From Selenomonas sp. (lineage in GTDB: Bacteria; Bacillota_C; Negativicutes; Selenomonadales; Selenomonadaceae): a stretch of 9,406 bases of DNA. The stretch covers positions 1 to 9,406 of the forward strand of contig NZ_JAILPX010000118.1 in NCBI RefSeq assembly GCF_024699275.1, given 5' to 3'. Each line of letters begins with the position of its first letter. Positions within the stretch are counted from its first letter, which is position 1. The translations under genes were made by a program, and so were the position numbers. The notes below the pieces were generated by a model. The model was not told where the DNA came from and made no database searches. It saw only the letters and a program-made list of their open reading frames with translations. This document shows positions 6,585 to 9,406 of the stretch, one piece after another.

Positions 6585-8504
6585 GTGAAAAAAACACTCC
6601 GGAACATACTCTGTCTGGGAACGTTACTGACTATAGGAACTGCAGCACCCAGTGCTTTGGCAGCTGAAAATGTGGAAATAACGCTGCCCCAGACCATGGA
6701 AAACGACGATACGGTTGAAGTCTATTACCGCAAGGGCCTGCCCGTAACTGCTGCGCGAGCCCGGGCAGGAGAATTCAAACGGGAGACCATCATGCTGAAA
6801 AAAGGCTCCATCCGCAAAGAAGGAGCAAAGCCCCTTAGCTGTGATATCCTTTTGGAAAAAGATGTTCCGGTCACTTTGCGGGATGGAACGATAATCTATA
6901 CGGATGTTTTCCGGCCGGTGGATGAAAAGCAGCATCCGGCTATTATGGCCTGGAGCCCTTATGGAAAAGAAATTGGCGGACAATGGCTGGATGATGTTCC
7001 CGGCCGTTCTGGTGTTCCCAAGGAGGCAACTTCCGGATTGGAAAAATTTGAGGCACCGGATCCGGATTATTGGGTGGCCCATGGCTATGCCATCATCAAC
7101 CCGGATAGCCGTGGCGCATACCATTCGGAGGGAAATCTGAACTATTGGGGCAGCCAGAATGCCAAGGACGGTTACGATACCATAGAGTGGGCGGCTAAAC
7201 AGCCCTGGAGCAATGGGAAAATCGGCATGTCGGGCAATTCCTGGCTGACGGTGTCGCAATGGTTTATCGCCGGCGAACAGCCACCCCACTTAGCTGCCAT
7301 TGCACCTTGGGAGGGGTTTGTGGATCATTTCCGGGAAACGGCCAATCGCGGCGGGATTCCTAACCCGGTTTTCCCGGAAGCTATCTTTGAAACCTTTGCC
7401 AGCGAAAATTATATAGAAGATCAGCCACGCATGATCATTACCCATACCCTGATGGATGCGTATTGGCAGGATAAAATCGCCAAATTGGAAAACATCCATA
7501 TTCCTGCCTATGTGGTGGCTAGTTATACCAATCCCGTACATACCCATGGCACCTTTGCCGGTTTTCGTCAAATTCCCAGCAAGAATAAATGGCTGCGTGT
7601 CCACAATACAAACGAATGGTATGATTATTACCAGCCGGAACATGTAGAGGATTTGCGTAAGTTCTTCGACCATTATCTAAATGGCATCGACAACGATTGG
7701 GAGAAAACGCCGCGGGTACGTCTTTCCGTTCTTGACCCCGGTCATCAGGATGTTGTCGACCGGGTAGAAAAGGAATTTCCTTTAGCCAGAACCCAGTACA
7801 AAAAGATGTACCTGACGGAAAATCATAACCTTTCCTGGCAGCCGGCTCAACGGGAAGGAACGGCAGAATATCCGGTCAATACCAATAATGCTGCCCAAAG
7901 CTTTGACTTTACCTTCAATCAGGATACGGAACTGACAGGGTATATGAATTTGCATATGTATGTAGAAGCGCAGGGCGCTAATGATATGGAACTGCATGTT
8001 ACCGTGCAGAAATTAGATGCTCAGGGCCATGAAATCTTAGATGCCGTTACCCATCAGCCGATTCTTGCAGAGGGGTATCTGCGTGTTTCCCAACGGGCAT
8101 TAGACCCGCAGAAATCTACCCCCAGTGAACCATTTCTGAAGCATGACCATGAAGCTCTCCTGCAAAAGGGAGAAATCGTACCGGTAGAAATCGGCATATG
8201 GCCCATGGGGATGAAGTATCATGCCGGAGAGAAATTGCATTTGACCATAGCCCCTTACCAGCCGCCGACAAAAGAATCCATCCCACCCTTCGGCTCGGCT
8301 AAAATAACCGTTGCCAAAGACGGTTATACCTATATGCCAAACGAAAAAACAGCCATGAAAACCATGGGCGGCAATGCGGATGAAATAGCCCATCCGGAGG
8401 CTGTCGTAAAAGCACCTGCCACCAGGAATAAAGGACAGCATATCATTCATTTTGGCGGCCAGTATGATAGTTATTTATTCGTGCCGGTAATTCCCAATAA
8501 ATAA
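6585..8504 (+). CDS. Secreted CocE/NonD family hydrolase (peptidase S15-like)
   Basis: The protein has 639 residues from a GTG start, with AGGAGGGG six bases upstream. Residues 1-26 are a signal peptide (MKKTLRN, hydrophobic core, PSALA before the cut), so it acts outside the cytoplasmic membrane. Residues about 90-385 form an alpha/beta hydrolase of the CocE/X-Pro dipeptidyl peptidase S15 group: VTLRDGTIIYTDVFRP at 96-111, SPYGK at 124-128 (Tyr126 matches the oxyanion tyrosine of cocaine esterase), and GNSWLTVSQW at 217-226, where Ser219 aligns with the nucleophile in GVSYLGVTQW of CocE. Residues about 400-580 match the C-terminal jelly-roll domain (PepX_C). The segment that should hold the catalytic Asp reads ASYTNPVH (312-319), and the His region reads RVHNTNEWYDYY (338-349), so the acid and base are not at the usual residues. 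Substrates in this group are esters, amides, acylated antibiotics or proline peptides; this one is unknown. It is probably controlled by the divergent LysR gene. Confidence 0.88.
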   Translation: MKKTLRNILCLGTLLTIGTAAPSALAAENVEITLPQTMENDDTVEVYYRKGLPVTAARARAGEFKRETIMLKKGSIRKEGAKPLSCDILLEKDVPVTLRDGTIIYTDVFRPVDEKQHPAIMAWSPYGKEIGGQWLDDVPGRSGVPKEATSGLEKFEAPDPDYWVAHGYAIINPDSRGAYHSEGNLNYWGSQNAKDGYDTIEWAAKQPWSNGKIGMSGNSWLTVSQWFIAGEQPPHLAAIAPWEGFVDHFRETANRGGIPNPVFPEAIFETFASENYIEDQPRMIITHTLMDAYWQDKIAKLENIHIPAYVVASYTNPVHTHGTFAGFRQIPSKNKWLRVHNTNEWYDYYQPEHVEDLRKFFDHYLNGIDNDWEKTPRVRLSVLDPGHQDVVDRVEKEFPLARTQYKKMYLTENHNLSWQPAQREGTAEYPVNTNNAAQSFDFTFNQDTELTGYMNLHMYVEAQGANDMELHVTVQKLDAQGHEILDAVTHQPILAEGYLRVSQRALDPQKSTPSEPFLKHDHEALLQKGEIVPVEIGIWPMGMKYHAGEKLHLTIAPYQPPTKESIPPFGSAKITVAKDGYTYMPNEKTAMKTMGGNADEIAHPEAVVKAPATRNKGQHIIHFGGQYDSYLFVPVIPNK

Positions 8505-8546
8505 GCAGGTTTCTATTTCTTCGTAAGAATCTACGCGATAAGCAAA

Positions 8547-8600
8547 ACAATAAAGGCCATTAACGAATCAACGAGCGTTAATGGTCTTTATTGTCTTTAT
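8547..8600 (+). terminator. Terminator of the CocE/NonD hydrolase gene
   Basis: A 19-bp stem pairs 8547-8565 with 8576-8594 around a 10-base loop. The only imperfection is one G-U pair. A U-rich tail (CTTTATTATT) follows. It starts 42 bases after the stop codon. Confidence 0.85.
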
Positions 8601-8716
8601 TATTGAAAATAAGTGGATATAATCAATCACATTATAAGAAAATTTACCTGTATTTATGTTTATGACGATTAGATAATTATGGGATTGTCTGATTTATTCT
8701 AAAAAATAAGATCAAG

Positions 8717-8818
8717 AAAAAACGACCGCCCAGAATCGTCTGTAACATGCGATAATTCATTTTTGCATATAAGCTATTGCATTTTAGCTTAAAATCGCTC
8801 ACAGAGGATTCTAGGCGG
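8717..8818 (-). terminator. Long nested hairpin with U-run: recombinase terminator or small structured RNA
   Basis: In minus-strand RNA, four helices nest or stack: 8726-8737 with 8807-8818 (12 bp, one G-U), 8739-8745 with 8799-8805 (7 bp, one G-U), 8749-8753 with 8794-8798 (5 bp), and an apical hairpin 8770-8776 with 8785-8791 (7 bp, 8-base loop). A C-C mismatch lies between the first two helices and a three-base bulge between the second and third. After the outer stem come UCG and six U (8722-8717), as in an intrinsic terminator. The fold begins 23 bases past the recombinase stop. On the plus strand both G-U pairs become A-C mismatches, which points to the minus strand as the functional one. 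A 93-nt stem-loop is far longer than a normal terminator, so a stable 3' UTR fragment, a small RNA or a folded DNA site for recombination are all open. Confidence 0.6.
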
Positions 8819-8841
8819 CTTATTTTTGATTTTGCCTTTTT

Positions 8842-9406
8842 TTAGTCGATTTTAGGAGCCAGTTTTTCCGTATGCCGGTTGGTCATGCGCTCATGTACAT
8901 GGGCGTATCTGGCGGTCATCTTGGGGTCGGAATGCCGAAGCTGTTCCTGAACCAGGCGGATGTCCTTGGTTTCGCTATATAGGTTCGTACCGCAGCTATG
9001 ACGGAGAATATGGCAGGAGTAGCCGTGATGCTTAAGGTCGCAGCCGCGGAGAATGCGGTTCATGATGTCGCGAATGCCATTGCGGCTGACCCGGCCGAAG
9101 TTATGGCGATGGTCGGAAATGATGGTGGGGGTGAGGGTGCCATCTTTGGTAGGGCGGGGACGAGCCGCCAGATAGCGTTCCAAAACGGTGAAAGTGGCAT
9201 CGCAGGGGTAAACCATTCCCCCATGGCCTTTACCTCGAACGTTGATGGAGCGGTATTCCCAGTTAATATCTTCATCGCAGAGGCGGTGAACTTCGACATT
9301 GCGAAAACCTTCCACGCCCATGAGGTAGATGATTAGAATATCGCGATAGCGGATGAAATCATTGTCTTCATTAATGTGGTTGACATAGTCACACATTTTT
9401 TGAATC
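8842..9406 (-). CDS. Tyrosine recombinase/integrase, 5' end outside the window
   Basis: The minus-strand frame is open from the stop at 8842-8844 to the right edge, giving about 187 residues. An ATG at 9396 lies three codons from the edge but has no ribosome site in view and would leave out the N-terminal DNA-binding domain, so the true start is probably beyond the window. The visible part is the catalytic domain of a tyrosine recombinase with all expected residues: Arg in GVEGFRNVEV, Lys in NVRGKGHGG, the HxxR box in CHILRHSCG, His in QLRHSDPKM and the nucleophilic Tyr in TARYAHV, ten residues before a basic tail. Such enzymes cut and rejoin DNA for phage or integrative element insertion, dimer resolution or DNA inversion. 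The 3' end points at an AT-rich spacer and a long hairpin, consistent with an element border there. The family is certain; the element type cannot be told. Confidence 0.92.
   Translation of the reverse strand, partial: IQKMCDYVNHINEDNDFIRYRDILIIYLMGVEGFRNVEVHRLCDEDINWEYRSINVRGKGHGGMVYPCDATFTVLERYLAARPRPTKDGTLTPTIISDHRHNFGRVSRNGIRDIMNRILRGCDLKHHGYSCHILRHSCGTNLYSETKDIRLVQEQLRHSDPKMTARYAHVHERMTNRHTEKLAPKID

Larger units (their letters stand above)
8505..8841. other. 337-base gene-free spacer, AT-rich, next to a recombinase gene
   Basis: No gene is supported here. The left third holds the hydrolase terminator and the right third a long hairpin. The stretch 8601-8700 has 23 G/C in 100 bases by my count, well below the flanking genes. 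A TATAAT at 8618-8623 has no -35 at a usable distance. The drop in GC beside an integrase gene would fit the border of an integrated element; no target-site duplication can be tested because the other end is outside the window. Confidence 0.5.

Noticed and set aside
6624..7289. 221-codon open frame antisense to the hydrolase gene
   Set aside because: It lies wholly inside a well-supported gene, has no ribosome site or recognisable domain, and its composition is that of a shadow frame.
8603..8623. TTGAAA and TATAAT as a promoter in the AT-rich spacer
   Set aside because: The spacer between them is only 9 bases, and no gene follows on the plus strand.
8676..8759. 27-codon minus-strand frame starting inside the long hairpin, with a hydrophobic middle, considered as a small toxin
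   Set aside because: There is no ribosome site before the ATG and it would require translation through the terminator U-run; its hydrophobicity comes mostly from the T-run.
8726..8818. Invertible promoter switch flanked by the 12-bp inverted repeats
   Set aside because: The invertible segment would be only about 69 bases and is filled by further nested helices; no promoter is seen in it and no target gene lies beside it. An RNA or DNA hairpin explains it better.
8998..9336. 112-codon open frame antisense to the recombinase
   Set aside because: It overlaps conserved catalytic motifs on the other strand and has no domain signal of its own.

Overview
The window looks like chromosomal DNA from a low-to-mid-GC Firmicute. 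A Selenomonas-like member of the Negativicutes is my best guess, from the family mix, the strong AGGAGG-type ribosome sites and the codon use. This is inference; no rRNA or marker gene is present. It holds eight genes, mostly single-gene units in alternating orientation separated by hairpin terminators and divergent promoter regions.

Left part (1-2540): the N-terminal 224 residues of a DUF389 membrane protein run off the left edge on the minus strand. A BCCT-family transporter (betaine/choline/carnitine type) diverges from it behind a good extended -10 promoter and ends at a strong, probably two-way terminator. Facing it is a CoA-disulfide reductase/rhodanese fusion (2581-4236, minus), a flavoprotein of thiol and sulfane-sulfur metabolism.

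Middle (4237-5500): a divergent control region with two adjacent palindromes leads to a secreted SYLF (Ysc84) protein and then a small three-helix DUF4870 membrane protein. Each has its own promoter and terminator, and the two promoters match each other at 21 of 31 positions. This suggests shared control of two envelope genes although they are not one operon.

Right-middle (5543-8600): a LysR-type regulator diverges from a secreted CocE/NonD-type serine hydrolase. The predicted -10 boxes of the two genes overlap inside one dyad, the usual layout of a LysR regulator with its target. The hydrolase has a clear serine nucleophile, but the usual acid and base positions look changed.

Right end (8601-9406): an AT-rich spacer (23 G/C in 100 bases by my count) and a 93-nt nested hairpin lie next to the 3' end of a tyrosine recombinase that runs off the right edge on the minus strand. 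This is probably the border of an integrated element. The hairpin is the least ordinary object here: two of its pairs are G-U in minus-strand RNA but A-C mismatches in plus-strand RNA, and a U-run follows it on the minus strand. I see no complete new defence or biosynthetic system; the other genes belong to known families.
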